Shown in pieces: positions 10,801 through 21,275 of a DNA stretch of 64,000 bases. Source of the DNA: Firmicutes bacterium UBA2058 (GTDB lineage Bacteria > Bacillota > Clostridia > Tissierellales > Sedimentibacteraceae); the NCBI GenBank assembly GCA_002332905.1, contig DDAM01000042.1:1-64000 (forward strand), in the 5' to 3' direction. How positions within the stretch are numbered: the first letter of the stretch is position 1; each line of letters begins with the position of its first letter. Below the pieces are notes generated by a model. The model ran no database searches and was not told the DNA's origin. It was given only the letters and a program-made list of their open reading frames with translations. The position numbers and the translations under genes are program-made.

Positions 10801-13800
10801 ATGAAGAAATATCAGCTTACAAACGCACAGAAAAGAATATGGTATGCTCAAAAAAAATATGGTACAAGTCCAGTATTTAATATAGGTGGTCGTGTATTAA
10901 TAAAGGGTAATGCGAACCTTAATTTGCTTGCTCAATCTTTCCAGGTTTTCATTGAACAAAATGATGCATTACGTATTAGATTGTATGAAGAATATAGTCA
11001 AGTTTTTCAAATAGTAACAAATACTTTAGAACAGATTGAAATTATTGACTTCTCTGAAAACACAAATGCTATGGAACGATGTGATGAATGGTGTAAAAAA
11101 AAATTAACAGAATCTTTTAGTATGATAGGCTCACCTCTGTATTTTTTTTGCGTATTTAAACTTTCAGAAAGCTTAACCGGATACTTTGTTAAGTTTCACC
11201 ATATAATTGCAGATGGTTGGTCGATGGAGTTATTGACTGAGCAGATTGTTCAAAATTATGAATGTTTGTTATCCGGAAAAGAACCGAAAACAACAAGGCC
11301 TTCCTATATGGATTATGTAACACACGAATCCACACTGTCATGGGAAAAAGAGAGTATATATTGGCAGAAAAATGCTGAATTGCTCTCTGATATGAGTATA
11401 TCTATAAATAATAATCTAGAGGCAAGGCGAAAATCATTTTCTCTTGATTTTGATCTTCAAAAGAGGCTATCTGATTTTATAAAGCAAAAAAGAATTACAT
11501 GGAATGTATTTTTTATTGGCTTACTTCAAATATTCCAATATAAAAAAACAGGTCAAAAGGTTTCATCTACAGGCATTCCATTTTTGGCACGATCAAGTAA
11601 ACAAGAATATATGACATTTGGCACATTTACAAATACACTTCCATTCTGTAGTTGTTTAAATGAGAAACTGACAGTTAGTGAGCATTATATGGTTTTAACT
11701 AAGCAACTAAAGGAGGCATATGAGAATCAATATTATCCAGTAAATTTATTAGTGCAAAATATACAAGCAATCAAGAGAGAAGGAATGCTTTATCATACCT
11801 GTATTAATTATTATAATACAGCATTAACAAACAAGTTATGTGATTTTTTACTTGAAAATAGTGAGTTTCATCGTGGATATCAGGAACAACCGTTACAAGT
11901 TATAATACGTCATTGGAATAGAAACAAAATTCAACTTGACTTTGATTATCAGACTGGTATTTATTCAGATAAACAAATACAAACTATGTATGAGCAATGG
12001 GTGTTACTTATTAAACAAATCATTGCTAATCCGTTGAAACAAATTAGTAGTTTATGCCTTATATCTGATGAAGATAAGCAGAAACTTATTACCTCAGCTA
12101 TTAATAATACTAATAAACAACCAGTATCATGGATCCAATGTATGAATAATTGGATTACTAATACACCAGATGAGATTGCTGTTTCGCAGGGTGACAAATC
12201 ATGGACATATGCACAGTTTTATAATGAAATTAAGCAACTTATTATATATTATAAGGCTTCTGGAATTAAAAAAGGTGATATTGTTATGACAGCGCTCCCC
12301 CATGAAATAAAAAGTATTGCAGCAATATATGCAATCATATTATGTGGTGCTGTTTATTTGCCTGTTTCGCAGGAATGGCCTATTGAACGAATAAAAGAAA
12401 TTCAACAAGACTGTAAGGCTCGCTTCTTGATTAGTGAATCTATCAGTCTGCCGAATGTATATACACTTTCTATGCAGTATAAAATAAATAAAAATTCAAC
12501 TTTAACCAAGTTTAGCATTCCTGATGGTGAAGATAATGCCTATATAATTTACACATCTGGATCAACTGGAAAACCTAAAGGTGTAATAATTCGACACCGT
12601 AGCTTAAACAACTATTTACAGTGGGCTGGTAATACATACAGCATAATGCAACATGATGTGTATGCATTGTTTTCAGCGTTTACATTTGATTTCACGTTTA
12701 CCGCCCTTTTTGCACCAATGATGAGTGGCGGCGAAATTCGTATATATCAAAGTACATCTGAGCAACCAAATGTTTTTAAGAATATACTTTGTGAGAATCG
12801 AGTTACTATACTAAAAATTACCCCAAGCCATATAGGACTCATAAAAAGTGTAGAGCATCATAATGACTCCATTCATACTTTTATTGTTGGTGGTGAAGAT
12901 CTTAAGACCCATAGTTGCGAAACACTTCTAACAAAATTTAATACCGTGCTGCGAATTTATAATGAGTATGGACCAACAGAATCAACAGTCGGCTGCATTG
13001 TTTATAAATATGATCCTCAGAAAGATAGAGAAAATACAGTTCCAATTGGAAAACCAATTAACGGTGTTCAAGCTTTTTTATTTGATAAGGATGGAATGCT
13101 TTTACCTTATGATACAAAAGCTGAATTAATCCTTGGTGGAGAAGGATTGGCTTGTGGTTATTGCAATAAGTCAGAAAACTCTGAAAAATTCATTGCTAAT
13201 GACTTGTTACCAGGTAAAATCTTATATAGGACAGGCGACCTTGCTTATATGAATGATCAAGGTATATATGTATATTGTGGGAGAATTGATGACGAGTTAA
13301 AAATACGTGGATACAGAATCAACCCAAGTGAACTTGAATGTAAAGCAATGGAAAGCAAGATGGTTTTAGAAGCATCAGCTAAAACTATTACAATTCAAGG
13401 TAGCACAAATTTGTATTTATATATTGTTAGTGCAGATTGCTACCAAGAAAAAGAATTTAAAGATTGGTTAGCACAAAAACTACCAGGATATATGATGCCA
13501 AAAGGAATCATAAAACTTGATGCAATGCCGTTGACGATTCATGGTAAAATTGATAAATCTAGGTTGCCAGAATGGAAACCATATCAATGCGATATTTCAT
13601 TTATTGCACAAACAAAAGAGGAAGAAGTGTTATTCAATATATGGAATGAACTGTTGTCAGATGGAGTGAATATCAACTCTGATTCGAACTTTTACGCACT
13701 CGGTGGAGATTCTATAAAAGGCATTCAACTCTCATCAAGAATCATTGAATATGGATATGAGTTAAAAGTAGTCGATATTTTGACAAATCCAATATTTAGT

Positions 13801-15183
13801 GAAATGGTAAAATGTATAACCAAAGCACAAGAGCCACTGGAAGATGAAAAAATATCTGAAGAGCCATTTAATGGGTTGCCAATCATCCAATGGTTTTTCA
13901 ATCAAGGTTTTGAGAATTATGAAAAATATAATCATTCAGTAGTTTTGAAGTTAAAGCATAATGTTAATGTAAATTGTTTAGAAAAAGTACTAAATATTAT
14001 GATAACTCATCATGATTCATTACGAATAAATAAAACATCTGAAAGTAACCAATTATTTTATAATCCTGTTCATTTAACACATTCTGTAAAAATCACCGCA
14101 ATTAATGCAAAAAGTCATGGATGGGTTAATATTGAGTCTGAAATTCAAGATTCAATATGCGTTGAATTTAATCTTGAAAAGGATTTGTTGTTTCGAACAT
14201 ATTTGATTTTTGCCAATGAAGAACAATATATATTATTTATTTTTCATCACATAATTATTGATGGTGTTTCATGGCAGATATTTCTTCATGATGTTAGCCT
14301 ATTACTTGACGAAAATAAGGCAAGTGTGAAACAATGTTTACCTCATAAAACAGTTTCATATGCAAGATTTGCACATGAATACAATGAAAGATTTAACAAA
14401 TCAATGCTTTCTACTACTGTTATGAATAATGATATAGGTATAAATGTAACACAGCAAAGAAAAATAAAATATGAAGATTATATTGTTGTTGAAAAAGTAC
14501 TTAGCAGTGAGTTAACACATAACTTGATGGGACCAGCAAATATAACTTATAACACTAAACCAAATGAATTAATTATAGCTGCATTAGCATTGACTATTCA
14601 ACATTTTACTAATAATGATCAGATTGAGATAGATATTGAGTCTCATGGTAGAGATATACTTCCAGATATTGATGTCAGAAGAACAATTGGTTGGTTCACA
14701 GCAATTAATCCTGTAATTTTAACTATTGATAATAGTGAACTTAAAAAACAAATAATTGATTTAAAAGAACAGCTTCGACGATATGAAACTTATAAGTATA
14801 TAGGAATCAATAAATTAATGCCTTTAAATGATAAATCCAAACCTAAGATTAGATTGAATTATATGGGCGATTTAGTTGAAATCAATAACCATCACTGGGA
14901 GTTAATTGATTATGGATGGGAAAACAATATAGCATCTCAAAATAAATCTTCATATTTAATAGATATAAATCTCTTACAGTTACAAGGATATTTACGTATG
15001 ACAATTGCTTTCTCACAAGCATGTAGCGAACAAAAAGACATAATCTTTTCATATTTGATTAATACATTAGAGATTATAATCAAACATTGTTTGCAAACAA
15101 AAGAGTTAGTTTTAACACCATCTGATTTTAATATGGTTGATTTGAGACAAGATGACATCAACTCAATTGTACAACAATTATAA
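10801..15183 (+). CDS. Nonribosomal peptide synthetase, C-A-PCP-E
   Basis: 1460-aa one-module NRPS. The condensation domain (about 1-430) has HHIIADG at residues 133-139. The adenylation domain (about 450-960) has YTSGSTGKPKG near 585, YNEYGPTEST, YRTGDLAY and KIRGYRI. The carrier domain has GGDSIKG with attachment Ser971. The last domain (about 1020-1450) is an epimerization domain rather than a second condensation domain: it has HHIIIDGVSW at 1149-1158, ESHGRD, RRTIGWFT and RLNYMGDL, all E-type motifs. The hand-read specificity residues are D-F-T-K-I-G-E-V, close to the asparagine code DLTKLGEV. The predicted job is to add and epimerize an Asn-like residue. There is no release domain. An N-terminal C domain implies an upstream donor. 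Confidence 0.93.
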   Translation: MKKYQLTNAQKRIWYAQKKYGTSPVFNIGGRVLIKGNANLNLLAQSFQVFIEQNDALRIRLYEEYSQVFQIVTNTLEQIEIIDFSENTNAMERCDEWCKKKLTESFSMIGSPLYFFCVFKLSESLTGYFVKFHHIIADGWSMELLTEQIVQNYECLLSGKEPKTTRPSYMDYVTHESTLSWEKESIYWQKNAELLSDMSISINNNLEARRKSFSLDFDLQKRLSDFIKQKRITWNVFFIGLLQIFQYKKTGQKVSSTGIPFLARSSKQEYMTFGTFTNTLPFCSCLNEKLTVSEHYMVLTKQLKEAYENQYYPVNLLVQNIQAIKREGMLYHTCINYYNTALTNKLCDFLLENSEFHRGYQEQPLQVIIRHWNRNKIQLDFDYQTGIYSDKQIQTMYEQWVLLIKQIIANPLKQISSLCLISDEDKQKLITSAINNTNKQPVSWIQCMNNWITNTPDEIAVSQGDKSWTYAQFYNEIKQLIIYYKASGIKKGDIVMTALPHEIKSIAAIYAIILCGAVYLPVSQEWPIERIKEIQQDCKARFLISESISLPNVYTLSMQYKINKNSTLTKFSIPDGEDNAYIIYTSGSTGKPKGVIIRHRSLNNYLQWAGNTYSIMQHDVYALFSAFTFDFTFTALFAPMMSGGEIRIYQSTSEQPNVFKNILCENRVTILKITPSHIGLIKSVEHHNDSIHTFIVGGEDLKTHSCETLLTKFNTVLRIYNEYGPTESTVGCIVYKYDPQKDRENTVPIGKPINGVQAFLFDKDGMLLPYDTKAELILGGEGLACGYCNKSENSEKFIANDLLPGKILYRTGDLAYMNDQGIYVYCGRIDDELKIRGYRINPSELECKAMESKMVLEASAKTITIQGSTNLYLYIVSADCYQEKEFKDWLAQKLPGYMMPKGIIKLDAMPLTIHGKIDKSRLPEWKPYQCDISFIAQTKEEEVLFNIWNELLSDGVNINSDSNFYALGGDSIKGIQLSSRIIEYGYELKVVDILTNPIFSEMVKCITKAQEPLEDEKISEEPFNGLPIIQWFFNQGFENYEKYNHSVVLKLKHNVNVNCLEKVLNIMITHHDSLRINKTSESNQLFYNPVHLTHSVKITAINAKSHGWVNIESEIQDSICVEFNLEKDLLFRTYLIFANEEQYILFIFHHIIIDGVSWQIFLHDVSLLLDENKASVKQCLPHKTVSYARFAHEYNERFNKSMLSTTVMNNDIGINVTQQRKIKYEDYIVVEKVLSSELTHNLMGPANITYNTKPNELIIAALALTIQHFTNNDQIEIDIESHGRDILPDIDVRRTIGWFTAINPVILTIDNSELKKQIIDLKEQLRRYETYKYIGINKLMPLNDKSKPKIRLNYMGDLVEINNHHWELIDYGWENNIASQNKSSYLIDINLLQLQGYLRMTIAFSQACSEQKDIIFSYLINTLEIIIKHCLQTKELVLTPSDFNMVDLRQDDINSIVQQL

Positions 15184-15205
15184 TATCGAATGAAAGGCAT
15201 ATAAA

Positions 15206-15877
15206 GTGATGGATGTTTTACTAAAAAATTTTAGAGTTAAGTGTATTATAGTAGCGATAGATTTAGAATTTCTCGCGCTTATTAAGCAGCTTAATATTGT
15301 AGACAAGCATATAAAAAAAGTTAATAACGAGTGTATCATTGCTGAGTGTATTGACAGAAAAATTGTTGTCGCACAAGCCGGAGTAGGAAAAGCAAAAGCT
15401 GAAGAATGTGCAAAATTATTGCATGAAAATTATTCTTATATAAGTGGTTTTGTATCAGCAGGACTTGCAGGCGCTCTTTCAGAACAATTGACTATAGGAG
15501 ACATCATAGTAGGAGATTCTATTACATATATTGAACAGGAAGAACATAAGATAATAAAATTTTTAGATACAATAAAAATACCTACAATAGAAAGTTTTAA
15601 TGTTAAATATGGATCGATTGCATGTAGTGATGAGTTTATCAACGATACAAAAATAAAACAATATTTAATGAATGAATATAAAGCAATTTGTGTTGAAATG
15701 GAAAGTAGTGGTGTTTTAAATTTTGCAAATAAAAAAGGTACTTCATTTCTAGCAATAAAGGTTATCAGTGATAATGCTAATGAAAAGGCTATACGCTCTA
15801 TTATTCGTTCGTATATAAATGCATGCAATACATTGGCGTGTTATTTAGATCAAATAATAGATAATATATGGAATTAG
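15206..15877 (+). CDS. MTA/SAH-type nucleosidase
   Basis: Nucleoside phosphorylase-superfamily protein of about 223 aa, resembling 5'-methylthioadenosine / S-adenosylhomocysteine nucleosidases. Visible landmarks are AQAGVGKAKAEECAKLL, SAGLAGALSEQLTIGDI, the substrate-binding VEMES near residues 163-167 and the catalytic-type Asp in KVISDNAN near residue 189. These enzymes split adenine from SAH, MTA and 5'-deoxyadenosine, the last being the universal by-product of radical SAM enzymes. With nine radical SAM proteins in the window, relief of product inhibition is a sensible role (inference). GTG 15206 or ATG 15209 could start it; AAAGG at 15193-15197 fits GTG slightly better. Confidence 0.8.
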   Translation: MMDVLLKNFRVKCIIVAIDLEFLALIKQLNIVDKHIKKVNNECIIAECIDRKIVVAQAGVGKAKAEECAKLLHENYSYISGFVSAGLAGALSEQLTIGDIIVGDSITYIEQEEHKIIKFLDTIKIPTIESFNVKYGSIACSDEFINDTKIKQYLMNEYKAICVEMESSGVLNFANKKGTSFLAIKVISDNANEKAIRSIIRSYINACNTLACYLDQIIDNIWN

Positions 15878-15937
15878 CATTTTGATGACATATCATTTTT
15901 ATATAATATAAATTTCTGAAAAGAAAGGATGATCATA

Positions 15938-17038
15938 ATGAAAATAAATTCTGCTGTAAATATAGAACAAATAGAAAATGACTATCATATCACGATAAAC
16001 TTAGTTGATATATGTCAACATGATTTATTAATATCTTATATTAACGATTTAAAAGAGTTTATTGTTAAACATGATATTTTTATAATATATCAAAAAATAT
16101 ATAGAAATTGTAATCCGGAGATAGCAAAAATTATAGAAGAAAATTTACAGTGGGAACGACAAATAAATGCTCCTATAACTTTTGCTTTGTCTTATGATTC
16201 ACCTTATGAAACATCGGCAATTGGTGTTCATTTGTATGGGAAAAATAAAAGTGAAATTATTAATATTAAAACAAGTAAAAGTAACGATTGCGCATATATC
16301 CAATATGATAGTGGAGGAATGAACTATCTATATGGTTATCATATATTTGATCGTCCTGAAGAGGGATTCAATCAATTGAATTTAAAACTTATTGAACATA
16401 ATTATAAAGCATCAGATATTGTTAGAACATGGTTTTACTTAAATAATATTTTAACGGAATATCAGAGCTTTAACCAGGCCAGAAATCATTTTTTTGCTTT
16501 AAATAAGATTTCTTATAAAGTAGATTCAAAGGATTTACCAGCTAGTACATGTATAGGAGGAAAAACATGTTATGGTAAGAGTGTGATAATGATCGCAGCA
16601 GCACATTGTGATAATAAGTTGTTAACTAAACAAAGAGTATATAACAGTATGCAAAATGAAGCAGAAGGAAATAATTATTTATATCAACCTTCATTTAGTA
16701 GAGCAATGATGCTTCTTGGTTATAATAGAAAAGAACTGCAAATTTCTGGTACAGCAAGCATTGGAACAGATGGTCAAACAAAATTTTTAAATAACCCTTA
16801 TAAACAGATTGAACTCACACTAAGAAATATTATAAATATTCTCGATGAAGTTGGAATGCAAATGTGTGACATTGTTGAAAGTAATGTTTACATTAAATCA
16901 AAACAATATTATTCAATATTCATAGATATATGCAAGCAACTAAAAATTAGCTTTCCATATGTATGTGTTATTAGTGATGTATGTCGTGATGATTTATTAT
17001 TTGAAATTGATGGAATTGCGAAAATAAAGAAAGGATAA
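15938..17038 (+). CDS. Chorismatase-family enzyme (FkbO/Hyg5/XanB2-like)
   Basis: The 366-aa protein resembles chorismatases, which remove pyruvate from chorismate to give hydroxybenzoates or dihydroxycyclohexadiene carboxylates. The C-terminal half carries the RidA-like fold signatures of that family: DIVRTWFYLNNIL followed by the NQARN stretch, ASTCIGG, QPSFSRAMML and ISGTASIGTDGQT, then EVGMQMCDIVESNVYIK. ATG 15938 with AAAGG upstream is the start. A DAHP synthase at 46110 supports extra shikimate flux in the same cluster. The exact product, 3- or 4-hydroxybenzoate or a diene, depends on active-site residues I cannot assign by eye. The gene leads directly into the radical SAM gene at 17043. 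Confidence 0.72.
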   Translation: MKINSAVNIEQIENDYHITINLVDICQHDLLISYINDLKEFIVKHDIFIIYQKIYRNCNPEIAKIIEENLQWERQINAPITFALSYDSPYETSAIGVHLYGKNKSEIINIKTSKSNDCAYIQYDSGGMNYLYGYHIFDRPEEGFNQLNLKLIEHNYKASDIVRTWFYLNNILTEYQSFNQARNHFFALNKISYKVDSKDLPASTCIGGKTCYGKSVIMIAAAHCDNKLLTKQRVYNSMQNEAEGNNYLYQPSFSRAMMLLGYNRKELQISGTASIGTDGQTKFLNNPYKQIELTLRNIINILDEVGMQMCDIVESNVYIKSKQYYSIFIDICKQLKISFPYVCVISDVCRDDLLFEIDGIAKIKKG

Positions 17039-17042
17039 TGCA

Positions 17043-18671
17043 ATGGAAGGTATTATGCGTACAAATGAAATAATAAAACAAGTAGACTTAGTGGTTGTAA
17101 TAACTGGTGATGATAAGAATACCAGTTTTCTTGGAGTAAATGAGTATATGGGTATAGGATATATAAAATCTTATCTCGAAAGTAAAGGGATTCAAACTAA
17201 TATAAATATTTTGCAAAATGTGCAGACTGAATATATTAAACAAAAGTTTGAGCAAACTCCTCAATTTATAGGATTATGTATGTATTCAGACAATGTTCAT
17301 GAAGTAATTGAAGCAGCCAATTGCTTTAAGTCTTTATATCCAACAGTTAAAATAGCTGTAGGCGGACCACAGGTAAATAACTTCGAAGAACAGATTCTTA
17401 AAGATAATACATGTTTTGATATGGTAACATCCTATGAGGCAGAAGAAACATATTTAGAGATTGTTGAAAGAATTAACAATAGAAAAAGCCTACAGGGATG
17501 TCTAGGAGTAACATATCGTGATAACGGCAAAATTATTCGCAATCCTTTCCGAAGTCCTATCGTAGACCTAGACTCTCTTCCATTTCCGTCACGATATATT
17601 CATGAACATAATAGTCAACAATACCTTTATTTAACTGGAAGCCGTGGATGCTTAGGTGGTTGTAGTTTTTGTGGAGAAACATCTGCAAAAAAGGATATAG
17701 GAAGACCATTTATTCGTTTAAGAAGCCCTAAATCTGTAGTAGATGAAATGGAGGGTCTAGTTAATAAGTATAAAATGCATGCTTTTAGATTTACTGATGC
17801 AACTTTTGAAGATACTAATGATGGCACAGGTATACAGCGAGCTGAAACCATTTATGATGAAATAATATCTCGTAATTTGCATGTCAGTTTGCATTTGTTT
17901 ACAAGAGCAGAAATTGTAGACAAAGCGCCAGCTTCGTATTATCAAAAAGCAAAAAAAGCAGGCGTAGAGTGTTTTTATGTTGGTATTGAATCTGGTAGTA
18001 GTGAAGATATTCAACTATATAATAAACGTACGACAATAGAAAAAAATCACAAAGCAATTAAAGTTATTCGTGATTCTGGAATTCATGTCGGTATAGGTTT
18101 TATTAATTTTAATCCGTTCAGTACTTTTTCAACTATAAAGCATAATATAGATTTCTTACATGAAAGTGGATTTGGTCATGTATTTTATCTTGCTCAAACA
18201 CGATTGGAACTTTTACCTCAGTCTTATTTGATTAAACAATTGCAAAAAGATGGACTGATAATAGGTGATTTTGATTACAAATCTCATTTTTATAATTATT
18301 ATTTTAAAGATAATAAAATGTATCAACTATATTTACTGTTTAAAAAGGCATATACTGCTTCACCAATATATTTTATGGATACTTTATCTGGCATGAATCG
18401 CGTTTTTGCTAGCAACAATCAAGATAACAAAAATATTGGAAAAATAATGCATCATTTTACAGAGTTAGATGATGTTTGTCGTAAATACGATGATATCAAC
18501 TACAAATTTGCTAATAAAGCTATTGATATGTGTGCCAACGGTGCAACACAAGATCAACTCGACAAGTTACTAGAACAGACAAATTTAAATGGAATTTATG
18601 ATGAGTATCTTTCATTATATAATTTAATTAATATACGAGTTGTTAAGGAACGTCTTGCAAAAATATTATAA
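17043..18671 (+). CDS. Cobalamin-binding radical SAM protein
   Basis: 542-aa B12-radical SAM protein (class B methylase-like). The N-terminal part has a Rossmann-like cobalamin-binding fold (IGLCMYSDNVHEVIEAANCF, KIAVGGPQVNNFEEQI), without an obvious DxHxxG histidine. The radical SAM core has the cluster motif RGCLGGCSFCG, with Cys203, Cys207 and Cys210, followed by FTDATFEDTNDG and GVECFYVGIESGS. The C-terminal ~160 residues are family-specific. Members methylate unactivated carbon or phosphorus, cyclize, or rearrange. AAAGG seven bases before ATG 17043 fixes the start, four bases after the chorismatase gene, suggesting a shared substrate. Confidence 0.88.
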   Translation: MEGIMRTNEIIKQVDLVVVITGDDKNTSFLGVNEYMGIGYIKSYLESKGIQTNINILQNVQTEYIKQKFEQTPQFIGLCMYSDNVHEVIEAANCFKSLYPTVKIAVGGPQVNNFEEQILKDNTCFDMVTSYEAEETYLEIVERINNRKSLQGCLGVTYRDNGKIIRNPFRSPIVDLDSLPFPSRYIHEHNSQQYLYLTGSRGCLGGCSFCGETSAKKDIGRPFIRLRSPKSVVDEMEGLVNKYKMHAFRFTDATFEDTNDGTGIQRAETIYDEIISRNLHVSLHLFTRAEIVDKAPASYYQKAKKAGVECFYVGIESGSSEDIQLYNKRTTIEKNHKAIKVIRDSGIHVGIGFINFNPFSTFSTIKHNIDFLHESGFGHVFYLAQTRLELLPQSYLIKQLQKDGLIIGDFDYKSHFYNYYFKDNKMYQLYLLFKKAYTASPIYFMDTLSGMNRVFASNNQDNKNIGKIMHHFTELDDVCRKYDDINYKFANKAIDMCANGATQDQLDKLLEQTNLNGIYDEYLSLYNLINIRVVKERLAKIL

Positions 18672-18752
18672 AAGCTGTATCTAACTTTCATAATTATAAT
18701 GTAAAGGTAGAAAATCAATTTTTATATAAAATTTTATTTTGAGGAGTTTATT

Positions 18753-20030
18753 ATGACTAATTACAAACAACCAGAATTAAATTCATTATTTAAAGTTGAA
18801 CGACGTCAATATGAAATATCAGTAGATAATAGCATACCTGATATCTGCAAAAAAACAATATTACTACCAGCTTGCGATTATGACGGGATTCAATATATTT
18901 ATTATGTTAATTTAGCAAAATCATTAGTATCTATTTGGAGTATAGATATTAGTCTTTATATTTCCTATATAAAAAACCTGTATAAGCAATTTGAAATATG
19001 TAATGCAGAGTTTTATGGACGACTTGGTTTACATACATCATTTGTTTATAATAATAAAATTTATGCTCTACCTTCATATGGTAATTACATTTTTCGTTTT
19101 GACATTGACTCAAATCAATATGAAATAATCAATGGAAGCATGGAGCATATTTATAATTTCACAAATGGAGTTTTTAATGACAAAATATATTTTACGAGAT
19201 GGACAATCTATGATTATTTTAAACGAAAAAATACTGAAGAGGATGTTCAGTTAGATTTTGGATATTACAATATAAAATCTATGGAATTTCATATAATGAA
19301 AAGTATATTAGGGCCAGAATCGATACATGAGACTGTTTTATCTCCAAAGGGAGATAAAATTATTGCAATTGAAGTTCCAAGATATGAAAGAGATGTGTTA
19401 GATAGGCATGGTAAAACAGTTAGTAGTGCTTTGCAGGATTCAAGAATTTTGTCATATAACCTTTTGACCGAAGAATTGCAAGTGACATCATCTGATAATG
19501 GACCTGCACATATAGTATTTGACAAAAATAATAGTGATATTGGATATGTAGCATGCTGCAATTTCTCTCCTTTGGGGTGTTTTGGATCAGCCAGATTGGA
19601 TAAATATGATTTCAGTAATGAAATTATTAAAATTGGCTCATATAAGGATGACGATTTTTACAGGATTCCCAACCATGAAGTTTTTGAATATAAGGCGGAA
19701 AGTCTTCTGGCTACTCCAGTATACTCTAATCAAGTTCATATTATAAATGTAACTTCGATGACTTGCAAAAAGAAAGTCTATTTATCAAAAAAACACGTTA
19801 CACCTGATAGTGATATAGTACCTTATTATTACCCATTAATGGACAAGACTCCTTATACAGTACTTCCAGTTAACAATACTAAATATATTATTATGTGTGG
19901 TATTAGATCGATTGACATTCTGGATTTTGAGGAAGATAAAATCATAACCAGAATAGATTACAACAAGCAATATACTCCGATGGGATCTGTAAGCCCACTT
20001 CGTGCATCGGGTCATAGTAGATTTGCTTAA
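18753..20030 (+). CDS. Hypothetical protein, possible beta-propeller, 425 aa
   Basis: The protein has no catalytic motif I recognise. It is rich in short beta-strand-like repeats with turns such as NNKIYALPSYGNYIFRFDID, FNDKIYFTRW, SPKGDKIIAIEV, NKYIIMCGIRSIDILDFEED and SNQVHIINV, a texture typical of beta-propellers. It has no signal peptide, so it is probably cytosolic. GAGGAG ten bases before the ATG supports the start. Two NHL-repeat proteins occur later in the cluster (55946 and 57744), so propeller scaffolds appear to be a recurring theme here. It might bind an intermediate or organise enzymes, or be an isomerase or lyase, but this is speculation. Confidence 0.6.
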   Translation: MTNYKQPELNSLFKVERRQYEISVDNSIPDICKKTILLPACDYDGIQYIYYVNLAKSLVSIWSIDISLYISYIKNLYKQFEICNAEFYGRLGLHTSFVYNNKIYALPSYGNYIFRFDIDSNQYEIINGSMEHIYNFTNGVFNDKIYFTRWTIYDYFKRKNTEEDVQLDFGYYNIKSMEFHIMKSILGPESIHETVLSPKGDKIIAIEVPRYERDVLDRHGKTVSSALQDSRILSYNLLTEELQVTSSDNGPAHIVFDKNNSDIGYVACCNFSPLGCFGSARLDKYDFSNEIIKIGSYKDDDFYRIPNHEVFEYKAESLLATPVYSNQVHIINVTSMTCKKKVYLSKKHVTPDSDIVPYYYPLMDKTPYTVLPVNNTKYIIMCGIRSIDILDFEEDKIITRIDYNKQYTPMGSVSPLRASGHSRFA

Positions 20031-20105
20031 TACATGAACATATCAAAGATAATAGTGCAAACATGATATTTATATAATTTTAAAACACATAAATGAGGGG
20101 ATGAT

Positions 20106-21257
20106 ATTATCAAAACAATTTCTATAGTTAAATGTAACAGTTATGAATATACAGAGGTAAAAAAATCACTAATTGAAGCATTGGATTATCTTGGTGGGAT
20201 TAAAAAATTTATCAAACAAGGTGAACGTGTTCTGATTAAGCCAAATTTATTAATGAGGAAGAACTACGAAGATGCTGTGACAACTCATCCCATGATAGTT
20301 CAGTGCATGGCAGAATTATTAATCAATGAGTTTAAGGCTACCGTCCTTATTGCAGATAGTCCTGGAGGAGATTTCACAGCTGAAGTTATGGATGCAATTT
20401 ATAATACAACTGGCATGAGGGAGGTAGCTGAAAAGACAGGAGCTGAATTAAATTATAACTTTAAAGAAAAAATGTATGATAATGAAGCAGGACTGTATTT
20501 AAAAAAAGTTAAAGTATCTGAGTTTATTAGTAATGTTGATAAAATTATATCCATGCCTAAACTTAAAACACACTCAATGATGACTTATACGGGTGCTGTC
20601 AAAAACTTATTTGGAATTATTCCAGGTATTACAAAAGCTGAGTACCACCTCCATATGTCAGGTTATGATAAATTTGCTGATGCATTGATTGATATATGTT
20701 TATTAGCTAAGCCAACACTTACTATTATGGATGCTATAGTATCCATGGATGGAAATGGACCTTCAGCCGGAAATAAAAAGAACACAAATACAATATTAGC
20801 CTCGGAAGATCCTTTTACTTTAGACAAAGTATGTTGTGATTTGATAGGTTTTCCATTTGATATTGTGCCGACTGTAGCAAAGAGCATTGAACGAAATTTA
20901 TGTAAACTAAATAGCGATGATGTTGAAATAAAGGGAGAAACTAATGTTAATTTAAAACCATTTGAAATGCCCGATTCAATAAGCGATGTATTCTTGAAAA
21001 CAGATCAGTTTGATGGGAAATATGTTGATGAAAATATAAAGGCAAAACCTGTATGTGATCAAAGTAAATGTGTAAAATGTTTAGTATGTAAACAATCTTG
21101 CCCAGCAAAAGCAATATCATTTGTTAACAATCAGATTACTATTGATACAGATAAGTGCATACGTTGCTATTGTTGTCAAGAATTATGTCCTTTTAAAGCA
21201 ATAAAAATACGTCGTTCATATTTACTTAGAGCATTACTAAAAGACCATGAGTGGTAA
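20106..21257 (+). CDS. DUF362 protein with C-terminal 2x[4Fe-4S] ferredoxin domain
   Basis: The N-terminal ~290 residues are DUF362-type (GERVLIKPNLLMRKNYEDAV, THPMIVQCMAELL, KLKTHSMMTYTGAVKNLFG). The C-terminus has two ferredoxin motifs, CVKCLVCKQSCP and CIRCYCCQELCP, for two [4Fe-4S] clusters. No ATG or GTG gives the full domain. The frame extends upstream of TTG 20181 through IKTISIVKCNSYEYTEVKKS, the expected DUF362 N-terminus. AGGGG at 20096-20100 points to an ATT start at 20106, so I propose a non-canonical start. It may hand electrons to the radical SAM enzymes or act as a redox partner. Such proteins accompany anaerobic cofactor and tailoring pathways, but no reaction is established. 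Confidence 0.75.
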   Translation: MIKTISIVKCNSYEYTEVKKSLIEALDYLGGIKKFIKQGERVLIKPNLLMRKNYEDAVTTHPMIVQCMAELLINEFKATVLIADSPGGDFTAEVMDAIYNTTGMREVAEKTGAELNYNFKEKMYDNEAGLYLKKVKVSEFISNVDKIISMPKLKTHSMMTYTGAVKNLFGIIPGITKAEYHLHMSGYDKFADALIDICLLAKPTLTIMDAIVSMDGNGPSAGNKKNTNTILASEDPFTLDKVCCDLIGFPFDIVPTVAKSIERNLCKLNSDDVEIKGETNVNLKPFEMPDSISDVFLKTDQFDGKYVDENIKAKPVCDQSKCVKCLVCKQSCPAKAISFVNNQITIDTDKCIRCYCCQELCPFKAIKIRRSYLLRALLKDHEW

Positions 21258-21275
21258 TTATACCAAGGAGTATAA

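Noticed and set aside
13800..15183. Second condensation domain at the end of the NRPS
   Set aside because: The motifs HHIIIDGVSW, ESHGRD, TIGWFT and NYMGDL are those of epimerization domains, so I call it E.
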